Assembly (NCBI RefSeq): GCF_963678875.1
Contig: NZ_OY787457.1
Coordinates: forward strand, 62,001-126,000
DNA from: an uncultured Hyphomonas sp.
GTDB lineage: Bacteria > Pseudomonadota > Alphaproteobacteria > Caulobacterales > Hyphomonadaceae
DNA: 64,000 nucleotides
Direction of reading: 5' to 3'
Under the pieces are notes generated by a model. It saw nothing but the letters and a program-made list of their open reading frames with translations. It was not told the DNA's origin and made no database searches. The position numbers were made by a program, and so were the translations under genes. Shown here piece by piece: positions 24,891 to 34,800 of this stretch; the first letter of the stretch is position 1, and every line of letters starts with the position of its first letter.

Positions 24891-27236
24891 TTGACGTTTC
24901 ACATAGAGATTCGGAACAGGGGGAACATCAGTGTCGAAGGATATGGCCGTTGGCTGATCGGACGTCTGCCAGAAGCCGACCTGTCCTTTCCTGACGACCC
25001 CTTTTGCTCCCGCCAGGCCGCTTACCTGATTGTTGACGAGACCGGCGTGTATGTGGAGCCGGTACCGGACGCGTCCGTCTTTCGTGTCGATGGCGTGTCC
25101 ATTACGCGGCGCACGAGCCTTAAGGACGGAAGTGTCCTTCAGTTTGGCGAACAGGTTCTGACCATATGGGGGTTTCAGGCGCCAAAGAAGGCTGCGCCGC
25201 CGCAACCCTCGTCAGAGGCAACATTCGTCCAGCCAAATCCAGCCACGTCTGGTCAGCAGAAATCCAGTGTGCCGCAGGCGGGTGGCGCTCTCGAGATGAC
25301 TGCATCCCCGCTTGTTATTGGCCGCAATCCTGGTCCCAATGGGGCGACGTTGTCCCATCCTTCGGTTTCGAGACTTCATGCGGAGATCGGACTGCGTGGA
25401 AATGAGCCTTATGTCCGGGACAAGGGCAGCACCAACGGAACCTATGTGAATGGCCGCCGAATTCACGGTGCCGTAGCGCTGGCAGAAGGGGACAATGTCA
25501 GTATCGGCCCATTTGCGTTCCGGTTGCGTGGGGCTGTGCTGGCGCCGGTCGAATTCGATGCCGGCGCCCCAATACTCGAAGCCCGCAACCTGTCTGTTGA
25601 TGTCAAGAACCGGGCTGGTGGAGGCATGCTGCGCATTCTCGACAATGTCAGCCTGTCGATCCCTGAGGGGCAGTTCGTTTGTATTGTCGGATCATCCGGG
25701 TCCGGAAAATCAACCCTTATGAACCTTCTGGCCGCGCGCACGCTCCCGACGAGCGGTGAAGTCGACATGAAGGGGACCAATCTTGCAGCCAATTTTGCAG
25801 CCCTGAAGCATGATATTGCCTATGTGCCGCAGAACAACGTGCTGCACGAGTCTCTCACATTGCGCCAAGCGCTGACTTACGTAGCCAGGCTTCGCCTTCC
25901 ACCTGACATGAATTCCGGTACGCGTAACGGTATCGTGGAAGACGCGGCCGATGCGGTCGATATGCGTGAACGCCTCGATATCAAGATCAAGGATCTGTCT
26001 GGCGGTCAGAAAAAGCGGGCAAGTCTGGCCAGCGAAATCCTGTCTTCACCCGCAGTCTTGTTCCTCGATGAGGTGACATCCGGCCTGGACGAATCGACGG
26101 ACCGGGAAATCATGGCGTTGATGCGAAAGCGCGCGGATGCCGGAATGACCGTGATCTGCGTGACACACACATTGGCGAATGTCCTGAACTTTTGCGATAC
26201 TCTGATCGTCATGGGGAAGGGCGGTATACCGACATATATCGGACCGCCCAGAGGTGCGCTGGACTTTTTCGGTGTCGAAGTTCTCGGCGAAATTTTCGAT
26301 CAGATCGGTGCCGAGGGTGGTCCGGCGAAGTGGCGGGAGCGCGCCTATCAGCAATTGCCCGCAATGCGGCCGGACGAAAAACGCAGCGCGACTTCGCAAG
26401 CTGTTGATAAACTACCCGTCACAAAGCGGCGCTCGGGCCTGTTGCGGCAATGGGCGATTCTGACGGAACGAAATGTCCGGCTGACTTTGGCCGATACCAA
26501 GAACCTCGTCATGGCACTGATTCAGAGCCTGATGATTGGCGCGATGCTGGGCTATGCCTATTCGGACTTTGGTGATCCGGGTGAAGAAATTTCTTCGCGT
26601 ATCGCATTGCTGATGGCGCTCGGCACCTCAGCGCTCTGGCTGGGCACAACGACTGCGTCCAGCAATATTGTTGGAGAGGCGCTGATCTTCCAGCGGGAGC
26701 GGGACGTGAATGTTTCGACGATCGCCTTCGTGCTCTCGAAGTTCGTGGTATCCGGGATATTCACCGTTCTTCAGGTGAGTTTGGTGTTCGTATTGGCGAG
26801 TGCTTTGGCCGAGGAAATGCCTGGGGACCCGGTCGTCCAGTGGGGCTTCATGGCGCTCGGCGCGCTGATCGGCGTGACGATGGGACTCGCAATTTCTGCA
26901 TTCTCCAATACGCAGGAACAGGCCAATACGATCGTGCCGCTGGCACTGATTCCGCAGCTGATCCTGGCGGGTGTGCTGGTGCCAGCCTTGCCAGAGCTGG
27001 GCGTCTGGTTCTCCAAAGCGACGATCAGTGCCTTCTGGATGACCGAGGGTATGACGGACGTCTATATCCAGTACACAGACCCGGCGCCCACGCAGATAAA
27101 TGTCAGCACCGGACAGCCCGAGCCGCTCGAGGCGGAGAGCGCCGCGCTTGCCGTCATCATGCTGTTCGTCCACCTGGGCGGATGCTTGAGTGCAGCAATC
27201 TTGCTGGCCCTGAACCGGTTCAACAAACGACAGTGA
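24891..27236 (+). CDS. tandem-FHA ABC transporter (ABCG-type half transporter, Rv1747-like)
   Basis: About 781 residues. The first FHA-like domain (about 1-95) is partly degenerate: Gly-Arg and Ser-Arg are kept but the NGT turn is lost. The second (about 140-215) is canonical (VIGRNPGPNG, VSRLHAEI, STNGTYVNGR). The ABC domain has Walker A GSSGSGKST (267-275), signature LSGGQKKR and Walker B VLFLDE, and an ABC2-type membrane domain fills the C-terminus. This order, next to a kinase, is that of mycobacterial Rv1747, a lipid exporter controlled by PknF. TTG 24891 has AAGGGG 10 bases upstream and starts at the FHA fold; ATG 24840 is an in-frame alternative lacking a clear site. Confidence 0.88.
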   Translation: MTFHIEIRNRGNISVEGYGRWLIGRLPEADLSFPDDPFCSRQAAYLIVDETGVYVEPVPDASVFRVDGVSITRRTSLKDGSVLQFGEQVLTIWGFQAPKKAAPPQPSSEATFVQPNPATSGQQKSSVPQAGGALEMTASPLVIGRNPGPNGATLSHPSVSRLHAEIGLRGNEPYVRDKGSTNGTYVNGRRIHGAVALAEGDNVSIGPFAFRLRGAVLAPVEFDAGAPILEARNLSVDVKNRAGGGMLRILDNVSLSIPEGQFVCIVGSSGSGKSTLMNLLAARTLPTSGEVDMKGTNLAANFAALKHDIAYVPQNNVLHESLTLRQALTYVARLRLPPDMNSGTRNGIVEDAADAVDMRERLDIKIKDLSGGQKKRASLASEILSSPAVLFLDEVTSGLDESTDREIMALMRKRADAGMTVICVTHTLANVLNFCDTLIVMGKGGIPTYIGPPRGALDFFGVEVLGEIFDQIGAEGGPAKWRERAYQQLPAMRPDEKRSATSQAVDKLPVTKRRSGLLRQWAILTERNVRLTLADTKNLVMALIQSLMIGAMLGYAYSDFGDPGEEISSRIALLMALGTSALWLGTTTASSNIVGEALIFQRERDVNVSTIAFVLSKFVVSGIFTVLQVSLVFVLASALAEEMPGDPVVQWGFMALGALIGVTMGLAISAFSNTQEQANTIVPLALIPQLILAGVLVPALPELGVWFSKATISAFWMTEGMTDVYIQYTDPAPTQINVSTGQPEPLEAESAALAVIMLFVHLGGCLSAAILLALNRFNKRQ

Positions 27237-27304
27237 TGGTACAAGATTCAGGTTCGTAGAATGACGAACGGCGCGCTGCACGGCTTGCAGGAAGGATACC
27301 CAGA

Positions 27305-28435
27305 ATGAGAGATGTATACATTTCGAGTACAGGAATTTTCCTGCCTGGTGATCCGGTCCCCAGCGACGAGATGGTCGACTATATTGGCTCCATCGACAAA
27401 AAATCCCCGCGACTTGGTGATTTTGTCTTGCGGCTCAATGGGATCAAGACCCGGCACTATGCCATCGACAAGTCCCAGAACCTGCTGCACTCCAATGCCG
27501 AAATGGCCGCCAACGCCGTTCGCAATGCGCTGGCGGAAGCCAATCTGGATGTCGATGACCTGCAGATGCTGAACACGGCGACGACAATGGGCGACCTCAT
27601 TGTTCCCGGTCATGCCAGCGCCGTGCATGGCGAACTTGGCGGCGGCCCGATGGATATTGCCAGTTTCCAGAGCGTTTGCGCCAGCGCCATGATGGCGGTG
27701 AAAAGCGCCTGGGTGAACGTTGGCTCCGGCCTGATGGACAATGCTGTCGCCGTCGGTTCTGAACTGCCTTCCATCCGGTTTCGCCCGGCCGTCTACCAGC
27801 CTGCGCTCGAATGCCTGCAAGATCGCAAAGCCCGGATGTCAGCCGAATTCCTGCGCTGGACTCTGTCCGACGGTGCAGGGGCCGCCGTGTTTGAAGCGGA
27901 ACCGCGCGGGCCGATGTCCTACCGTGTCGACCACATTGTGACTCGTTCCTTCGCTCACGTATTCGATACCTGCATGTATGCAGGAGCGGCGCCGGGACAG
28001 GTGCATGACCTGAAGAAGAACTGGAGCGCGCATGCCGAGGGTGTGCCCGGAGCCGTTGCTGACGGTGCTGTCATGCTGCTGCAGGACATGCCACTGCTGA
28101 AGGAGATATTGCGGGTCTGGGCGAACGAGGTGGCCGTCGTTGCGAAAGAGGGCTTCTACGATCCCGAGACGCTGGACTGGATGCTGTGCCACTATTCGGC
28201 GGAGTCGCTTCGTGATGAGGTCGCCGGATACATGCGGGAAGCCGGGGCCGATATTGCCATGCACAAGTGGTGGTCTGATCTCAGCTATCGGGGCAATATG
28301 GGCGCTGCCAGCACGTTTGTCCTGTTGCATGACTTTCTCAGGAGCGGCGAACCGAAACCCGGCGACAAGGTCTTTTGTCTGATTCCGGAAAGTGGCCGCG
28401 CGCTGGTCAGCTTCATGTTTTTGACCGTAGTCTGA
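27305..28435 (+). CDS. DarB-like 3-oxoacyl-ACP synthase III family ketosynthase
   Basis: A 376-residue thiolase-fold ketosynthase. The triad is readable: Cys125 in FQSVCASAMM, His296 in MLCHYSAES and Asn331 in YRGNMGAAS. The N-terminus (YISSTGIFLPGDPVPSDEM, then GIKTRHYAIDK) resembles DarB-type enzymes of dialkylresorcinol synthesis more than housekeeping FabH. Such enzymes condense acyl chains with beta-keto acyl partners. It follows the FHA-ABC transporter by 68 bases on the same strand and has an AGGA ribosome binding site. No acyl carrier protein or aromatase is nearby, but a DarA-like protein is encoded at 12297. Product unknown. Confidence 0.75.
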   Translation: MRDVYISSTGIFLPGDPVPSDEMVDYIGSIDKKSPRLGDFVLRLNGIKTRHYAIDKSQNLLHSNAEMAANAVRNALAEANLDVDDLQMLNTATTMGDLIVPGHASAVHGELGGGPMDIASFQSVCASAMMAVKSAWVNVGSGLMDNAVAVGSELPSIRFRPAVYQPALECLQDRKARMSAEFLRWTLSDGAGAAVFEAEPRGPMSYRVDHIVTRSFAHVFDTCMYAGAAPGQVHDLKKNWSAHAEGVPGAVADGAVMLLQDMPLLKEILRVWANEVAVVAKEGFYDPETLDWMLCHYSAESLRDEVAGYMREAGADIAMHKWWSDLSYRGNMGAASTFVLLHDFLRSGEPKPGDKVFCLIPESGRALVSFMFLTVV

Positions 28436-28487
28436 TACATTGAGCCTGCTGGTGGGCAGGATCTGATTTCGCAAAGGGATCTCATTG

Positions 28488-29288
28488 ATGAAAGTCTTGT
28501 TTGTTCGTCAGTTTCTGCTCTTTTTCGCTGGCATCCTGCTCGCCGGGCTGTTGGGGGTAGCGCAGGCTGACAATGGGTATCGGTCTGATGGGCTGGCGTT
28601 GGCCGCACAGGGTGAGTTCGATGCGGCCATCGCGCTTGCCCAGGAAAATGGCGATGATGCACTCGAGGCGCGCGTGCTCATCGAGAAGCTGATGACCCAT
28701 CTGGAAAGGAAGTCCGACAAGTCAGCCCGAAAGGACCTGAAGCGTTTGAAAACGGTATCCAGGCGCGCACAGGAGGCCAATCCGGATGATGTCGAGACCA
28801 GCATCATGCTGGCGACGGCGATCTGGCTCGATGCCCGTGAGACCGGCAAGCTCTCAGGGTACCTCAAGGGTCTGCCGCAGGAATCCCGCCGTTTGCTGGA
28901 GCATGCTGTGGACATTGCCCCGGACAATCCGCGAGCCAAGGGGCAGCTGGGTATCTGGAACCTCGACGTCATCCGCCGCGGCGGAGAAGACGGAGCCAAG
29001 CGCCTTTCGGCCGACGAAACTTTGGGTCTGTCGCTCTGGCGTGAGGCATTGGCAGGACAGCCGGACGATATTGTGCTCGCCGCACATGGTGCTTTCGTCC
29101 TTCTGGACATGAACCCGGGTCTCTATTCCGAGGAAGCCATTGGTGTCCTGAAAAGCACTGCCGCCCGCCCGCCTGAAAACAGGCTGGAGGAGGCGATGAT
29201 CGCCCGCGTCAATCAGGTGCTTGCCGCGGTCGACCAGCAAGATGATGACGCGCTGGATGACCTGCTCACGGCCTGGCTCGGAAAATGA
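28488..29288 (+). CDS. secreted helical-repeat protein of unknown function
   Basis: A 266-residue exported protein with a signal peptide (FVRQFLLFFAGILLAGLLGVAQA). The mature part is entirely alpha-helical, with TPR-like pairs (GLALAAQGEFDAAIALAQENGD; SRRLLEHAVDIAPDNPRAKGQLG; SLWREALAGQPDDIVLAAHGAFVL). No catalytic motif was seen; a periplasmic adaptor or chaperone is plausible. ATG 28488 has AAGGGA 9 bases upstream. Its stop overlaps the lipase start by four bases (ATGA), so the two products probably work together, for instance as chaperone and client. Confidence 0.65.
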   Translation: MKVLFVRQFLLFFAGILLAGLLGVAQADNGYRSDGLALAAQGEFDAAIALAQENGDDALEARVLIEKLMTHLERKSDKSARKDLKRLKTVSRRAQEANPDDVETSIMLATAIWLDARETGKLSGYLKGLPQESRRLLEHAVDIAPDNPRAKGQLGIWNLDVIRRGGEDGAKRLSADETLGLSLWREALAGQPDDIVLAAHGAFVLLDMNPGLYSEEAIGVLKSTAARPPENRLEEAMIARVNQVLAAVDQQDDDALDDLLTAWLGK

Positions 29289-30406
29289 TACGTGTGGTGA
29301 TGAACTGTACTGCCTACTTTGCTGCCGGCCTCGCTCTCCTGTTCGTATCAGCGGGTGGACAGGCTGAAGCGCAAGATGATTTCTTCTCCCGCACACTCAA
29401 GACGCAACTCAGAAAGGTCATGACCTGCGCTGATGAGTCCACGCTGTCCATGGATATCAATTCCCTTTCGGGCGGGAAGGGGCGCGGCCTGTTCGTTCCA
29501 ATCATTCCGCCGCCACCGGGCATGATGTTGAAGAATATTCGGGAAATCTCACCGTCGGCGAAGACACCCCCTGCGACCCTCGACCATGAAGCAATTTCGG
29601 CGGCTTCGCGCTTTTCGGCGATTGCATATGACATGTATGACGCGGAATTGGCTGGGAAGGCGCCGGATTCCGCATTCGATGCGCCGGGATTGAAACTCGC
29701 CGGCGTGATCTACGGGCGTGATGGGGATGCCAAGGCGGCCCGTACGGTGTTCGGTTTCGTGGCGGTTTCGCAGACCGATCCGACGCAACACTATTATGTC
29801 TTGCGGGGAACCATGCGGTCGGCTGAATGGACGCGCAACGCGCAAGCCTATCAAGCTGACTTTGTAACCACATCTGGCGAGCAGCCGTTCAAGGTGCATA
29901 GCGGCTTCTATGAAATCTACAAAGGTCTGGAAATTGAGACCAGCGGCGAAACCTGGGACTTCGCAGACACGGTGCGTATGGATGCTGCGGGTGAAGACAC
30001 ACTACACCTGATCGGGCACAGCCTCGGTGGCGCTCTGGCAACGCTGGCCGGTCTGGATGCGGCTGATGCCCACCCGAAGCATGCCGGCCAGCTGAATCTG
30101 GTGACGTTCGGAGCGCCCCGCGTCGGCGATGTCGCCGCGACACGGCTTGGCGCGACGCTCGGCAGTGCCGTGCGGGTCTGTAATGTTGTGGATATGGTGC
30201 CGACAACCCCGGCGACAAGTTCGGGGGCGGATTATGTTCACTTCGGCACACTGCTGGCGCTGTCGTCTTTCGACTACCCCGCACAGCTCAATAATCATGT
30301 AGAGAAATATGATGTCCAGACGACCTGCTGGCATCATATCGCCGCCTACGAGATCATGCTGGGGCGGGAGCCCGACAATTTCCCGGCTGAATGTGTCTTG
30401 GACTAG
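29285..30406 (+). CDS. secreted class 3 lipase family protein
   Basis: A 373-residue exported alpha/beta hydrolase. A signal peptide (about 1-30, ending GGQAEAQ) is followed by the lipase_3 core: a YVLRGTMRSAEW strand, VHSGFYEIYKGL, the nucleophile elbow LIGHSLGGALA (Ser246), FGAPRVGD, then CNVVDMVP with the probable Asp and CWHHIAAYE with the probable His. Class 3 lipases act on triacylglycerols or phospholipids. It ends the plus-strand group that begins with the kinase and is coupled to the helical-repeat protein. Substrate unknown; a role in lipid turnover alongside the ketosynthase and ABC exporter is inferred. Confidence 0.82.
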   Translation: MIRVVMNCTAYFAAGLALLFVSAGGQAEAQDDFFSRTLKTQLRKVMTCADESTLSMDINSLSGGKGRGLFVPIIPPPPGMMLKNIREISPSAKTPPATLDHEAISAASRFSAIAYDMYDAELAGKAPDSAFDAPGLKLAGVIYGRDGDAKAARTVFGFVAVSQTDPTQHYYVLRGTMRSAEWTRNAQAYQADFVTTSGEQPFKVHSGFYEIYKGLEIETSGETWDFADTVRMDAAGEDTLHLIGHSLGGALATLAGLDAADAHPKHAGQLNLVTFGAPRVGDVAATRLGATLGSAVRVCNVVDMVPTTPATSSGADYVHFGTLLALSSFDYPAQLNNHVEKYDVQTTCWHHIAAYEIMLGREPDNFPAECVLD

Positions 30407-30415
30407 GTTGTGGGA

Positions 30416-31813
30416 TTACTCCTCGCTCCACGTGCCGAGGGCCTTGTAAAGGGCGATGCTGTTCAGATTGTTGTCGAGCGTTGCCAGGATCAGCTGCTGC
30501 TGGGCGTTATAGTATTCGCGCTGGGCGTCGAGGACCGTCAGGTAACCGTCGAGGCCGGATTTGAAGCGTTCTCCTGACAGTTCAAACGTGACCTGCGTGT
30601 CTTCGGCCAGCTGTTCGAGCGCCAGCAGGCGCCGGTCGATCGTGTCCGCGACAGCTGCGGCGTCCGCCACTTCGCGGAAGGCTTGCTGGATGGTGCCTTG
30701 GTAGGTCGCCAGTGCTGCGTCGGCTTCCGCGCGTGCGGCATCGAGGTTACCGCGCCGGCGGTCGAAGTCAAAAATCGGCAGGTCGATGGCCGGGGTAAAG
30801 GTCCAGCCGCTGGAGCCGTCGCCATTGAAAAGGTCGTCGAGTGAGCCGCTGGCGACGCCGACACCGCCCGTCAGAGACACGCTGGGGAAGTAGGCGGCGC
30901 GGGCCGCGCCAATATTGGCGTTGGACGCCCGCAGGCGGGCTTCGGCGGCGCGAACGTCCGGCCGGTCCAGCAGGACCTGCGAGGACTGGCCGACGGGCAG
31001 GTTGAGGGCGACCGGGGCAGGGAAGAGGCTTGCTTCCGCCAGCAGGCCCGCCGGCAGCGGACTGCCGACCAGCAACTGGAGTGCATTCATGTCCCGGCGG
31101 ACAGACGCTTCGTACTGGGCGGCCTGGGCCTGTGCCTGAGCAACGGAAGCGGAGGCGCGGCGCACGTCCAGTTCGCTGGCGGTGCCGGCTGCGAACAGTT
31201 CGCGCGTGAGGTCGAGACTTTCTGTCTGGCTCTCTGCCGTCCGGTTCGCGAGTTTCAGGAGTTCATGATCGGCCGCCAGCTGCATCCAGGTTTCGGCAAC
31301 CGTTCCGGCGAGAGCAATTTTGGCAGACCGCTCGCCTTCTTCGCTGGCAAGATAGGCCTGCAGGGCGGCGTCGTTCAGGTTCCGGATACGGCCGAAGAAA
31401 TCGAGTTCCCATGCTGAGACCCCGATCTGGCCGTAGGTGCTGTCCGTGAACCGTGCGGCGCCTGAGGCGCCCTCATCGAATGTGTCGCCGGTCTGGACAG
31501 AAGCGCTCGCACCGATGGCAGGCCAGAGCGCCGAACCGGAAACAAGCAGGTTCGCCCGTGCCGCGCGAACGTTTGCCGCTGTTACCCGGAGGTCGCGGTT
31601 TTCCTCCAGTGCGATGCCGATCACCTGTTTCAGCGCGGCAGAGGTGACGACGTCATCCCAGAGAAGGGGCGTGACGGAGTCTGCGTCTGAGGATGCCCCC
31701 GGAAGTTCCGCGGGGACCGGCAGGTCACCGGCAGTGTACGCCGGAGCGAGATTCACGCAGCCTGCCAGCATCACCGTGCTGAGGGTGGTCGCGAGGAGTG
31801 TCTTGGATCTCAT
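30416..31813 (-). CDS. RND efflux outer-membrane factor, NodT family lipoprotein
   Basis: A 465-residue TolC-like protein. MRSKTLLATTLSTVMLAGC is a lipoprotein signal. Two OEP repeats are rich in long helices (SALKQVIGIALEENRDLRVTAANVRAARA; RPDVRAAEARLRASNANIGAARAAYFP; and the C-terminal YYNAQQQLILATLDNNLNSIALYKALG). It should form the trimeric outer-membrane exit duct of the pump encoded upstream. The reading frame is open for 160 codons upstream, but ATG 31813 overlaps the pump stop (ATGA) and starts the signal peptide. Last gene of the efflux operon. Confidence 0.92.
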   Translation of the reverse strand: MRSKTLLATTLSTVMLAGCVNLAPAYTAGDLPVPAELPGASSDADSVTPLLWDDVVTSAALKQVIGIALEENRDLRVTAANVRAARANLLVSGSALWPAIGASASVQTGDTFDEGASGAARFTDSTYGQIGVSAWELDFFGRIRNLNDAALQAYLASEEGERSAKIALAGTVAETWMQLAADHELLKLANRTAESQTESLDLTRELFAAGTASELDVRRASASVAQAQAQAAQYEASVRRDMNALQLLVGSPLPAGLLAEASLFPAPVALNLPVGQSSQVLLDRPDVRAAEARLRASNANIGAARAAYFPSVSLTGGVGVASGSLDDLFNGDGSSGWTFTPAIDLPIFDFDRRRGNLDAARAEADAALATYQGTIQQAFREVADAAAVADTIDRRLLALEQLAEDTQVTFELSGERFKSGLDGYLTVLDAQREYYNAQQQLILATLDNNLNSIALYKALGTWSEE

Positions 31814-34800
31814 GCGGGGGTCTCCGCTTGTTTGTCGGGGCCAGAAAGACGATTCGTGATCTTGCGGACGATCACATAGAAAACCGGGGCGAACAGCAGG
31901 CTGAACGTCATCGCTGCAATGACGCCGCCCAGGACGATGATGCCGATGGCATTCCGTCCCGCCGCACCGGCGCCCGTGCTGAGCGCGAGTGGCAGCACAC
32001 CGAAGCCGAAGGCAAAGGATGTCATCAGGACGGGCCGGATCCGCATGCGGACCGCTTCGATCGAAGCCTGGACCAGCTCCCTGCCTTCGTTTTCCAGCGA
32101 TCGGGCAAATTCGATGATCAGGATCGCGTTCTTCGAGGCGAGGCCAACGGTGGTCAGCAGACCAACCTGGAAGAACACATCGTTCGAAAGGCCGGCGAGT
32201 TGTGCCCCAGCCACGGCGCCTGCCACACCCAGAGGCGCGACAAGAAGCACGGAGATTGGAACCGTCCAGCTTTCGTAGAGAGCGGCGAGACACAGGAATA
32301 CGAACAGGACCGAAATACCATAGAGCGCCATGGCCTGGTTGCCGGATTCGCTTTCCTGTCGGCTGAGGCCGCTCCAGGCATAGCCGACACCGTCAGGAAG
32401 CTGGGAAATCAGCTCTTCCATGGCGGCCATGGCGACGCCGGAGCTCTGTCCCGGTGCTGCGGAGCCCTGGATGTTGAACGCGGGAACGCCGTCAAAGCGC
32501 TGCAGCTGTGGCGGGCCATAGCTCCAGTTCGTGCTGGCGATTTCGTCCAGCGGGGCCATCTGGCCGCTATTGGTCCGGACGAACCAGTCGCCGACATCAT
32601 CCGGCTGCATCCGGTCGATGGCTGTGCCTTGCACGTAGACACGTTTGATCCTGCCACGGTCGATGAAGTCGTTCACATAAGTGCCGCCGAAGGCAACAGA
32701 CAGCAGGTTGGTCGCGTCGGAAATCGACACGCCAAGCGCCTGGGCTTTCTGGTAGTCGAGGTTGATGTTGAACTGCGGCCCGTCCTCGAGGCTGTTGGGA
32801 CGAACGCCGAACAGGCGCGGGTCCTGGCTGGCCATACCCAGAAGCTGGTTGCGGATATTCACAAATTCTTCGTGCGTGTAGTTGCCGTCATTCTGCAGGA
32901 ACAGGTCGAACCCGCTCGAATTGCCGAGTTCCTGGATCGCAGGCGGCGAGATTGCGAAGACCTGGGCTTCGTCAATCTGGGAAAGGGCGCCCATTGCGCG
33001 CCCGACGATCGCCTGCACCGAGTTCTCTTTTCCGGGCCGTTCAGACCAGTCTTTCAGCGAGGCGAATGCGATGCCGTTGTTCTGGCCCTGTCCTGCAAAG
33101 CTGAAGCCGGCGAGCGAGAAGATGTCTTGCACATTCTCTTCTTCATTGGTCTGATAATAATTGACCACCTCGTCCATTACGTCAGCTGTCCGCTCCAGTG
33201 TGGCATTCGCCGGCAGCTGGGCGAGGGTGAAGTAGCTGCCCTGGTCTTCGTCCGGCAGGAAGGAGGATGGCATGCGGGCGAAGGCAAAGCCCGTGAGCGC
33301 AACGATCGCGGCGAAACCGACCAGCATGACCGACTTCCGGCGCAAGGCGCGTGCCACTGCAGCTTCATAAGCCTGGGAGAGCTTGTCGAACCCGTTGTTG
33401 AAGATGCGGGCCGGTGCAGAGAACAGCGAATGACCTTCACCATGGCTGGGTTTGAGAAGGGTCGCGCAGAGGGCAGGGGAAAGAATGATGGCAACGAGGA
33501 CCGACAGGGTCATCGCGGACACGATGGTGACCGAGAACTGCCGGTAGATCACACCTGCCGATCCCGGGAAGAAGGCCATCGGGATGAAGACCGCCGAGAG
33601 AACAACGGCGATACCAACGAGGGCGCCGGTGATCTGCTCCATTGAACGGATCGTGGCCTGCCGGGGCGGCAGCTTGTCCTGCGACATCACCCGTTCGACG
33701 TTTTCAACGACGACGATGGCATCGTCCACAAGAAGTCCAATGGCCAGGACCATGGCGAACATCGTCAGTGTGTTGATGGACATGCCCATGACCAGCAGCA
33801 CCGCGAACGTTCCGAGCAGCACGACCGGAACAGCGATGAGCGGGATGAAGGACGCCCGGATGCTTTGCAGGAAGACGAAAATGACGATGAAGACCAGGGC
33901 GATGGCTTCGAACAATGTTTTCTGCACTTCATGAATCGAGGTTTCGATGAAGGGTGTGGAATCGACCGGGAAGGCGTAGGTCATGTCCTCGGGAAAGTTG
34001 TGGGACATTTCCTCGACGGTTTCCTTGACCCGTTCGGCGGTGTCCAGTGCGTTTGCGCCTGTCGCCAGCGATACGGCGAAGCCGGTCGCTGGGTAGCCGT
34101 TGAAACGGGAGATGAACGCATAGTTTTCCGCGCCCATCTCAACGTCGGCCACATCGCCAAGCCGGACGGAGCCGCCTTCAGGCGTCGTCAGCAGGAGGAG
34201 GTTCCTGAATTGCTCCGGTGTCGAGAGAAGTGACTGCAGCGTGATCGTGACGTTGATTTCCTGGCCCTTGACAGACGGGGCGCCACCGAGGGCGCCAGAC
34301 GCGATTTGTGCGTTTTGGTCGCGGATCGCCTGAACGACATCGCCTGGCATCAGATTGTACTCGACGAGTTTTTCCGGCTTCAGCCAGACGCGGATCGCGT
34401 AGGGAGATCCGAATGCCATGACGCTGCCGACACCATCCAGGCGGCTGACGGTGTCATACATGTTGGAGCGAACATAATCGCCAAGATCTGTTTGGTCGAA
34501 TGTCCCGCCGGGAGAGTAAAGCGAGGTGATCAGAAGGAAGCCCGTGCTGGCCTTGCTGACCGTAACGCCCTGACGCTGGACCTGTTCCGGCAGGAAGGGG
34601 GTCGCAAGAGACAGTTTGTTCTGAACTTGCACTTGGGCGATGTCCGGATCGGTCCCGGGACGGAATGCAAGCGTGATGGTCGCGGTTCCATCTGAACTCG
34701 AGGTCGAGTTGACATAATCGAGCCCATCCAGGCCGGTCATCTGCTGCTCGATGATCTGGGTCACCGAGTTTTCTACGGCCTGCGCGGAAGCGCCGGGATA

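Noticed and set aside
31798..33645. 615-codon plus-strand open frame
   Set aside because: Exactly antisense to the RND pump; His/Asp/Arg-rich shadow of its conserved codons.
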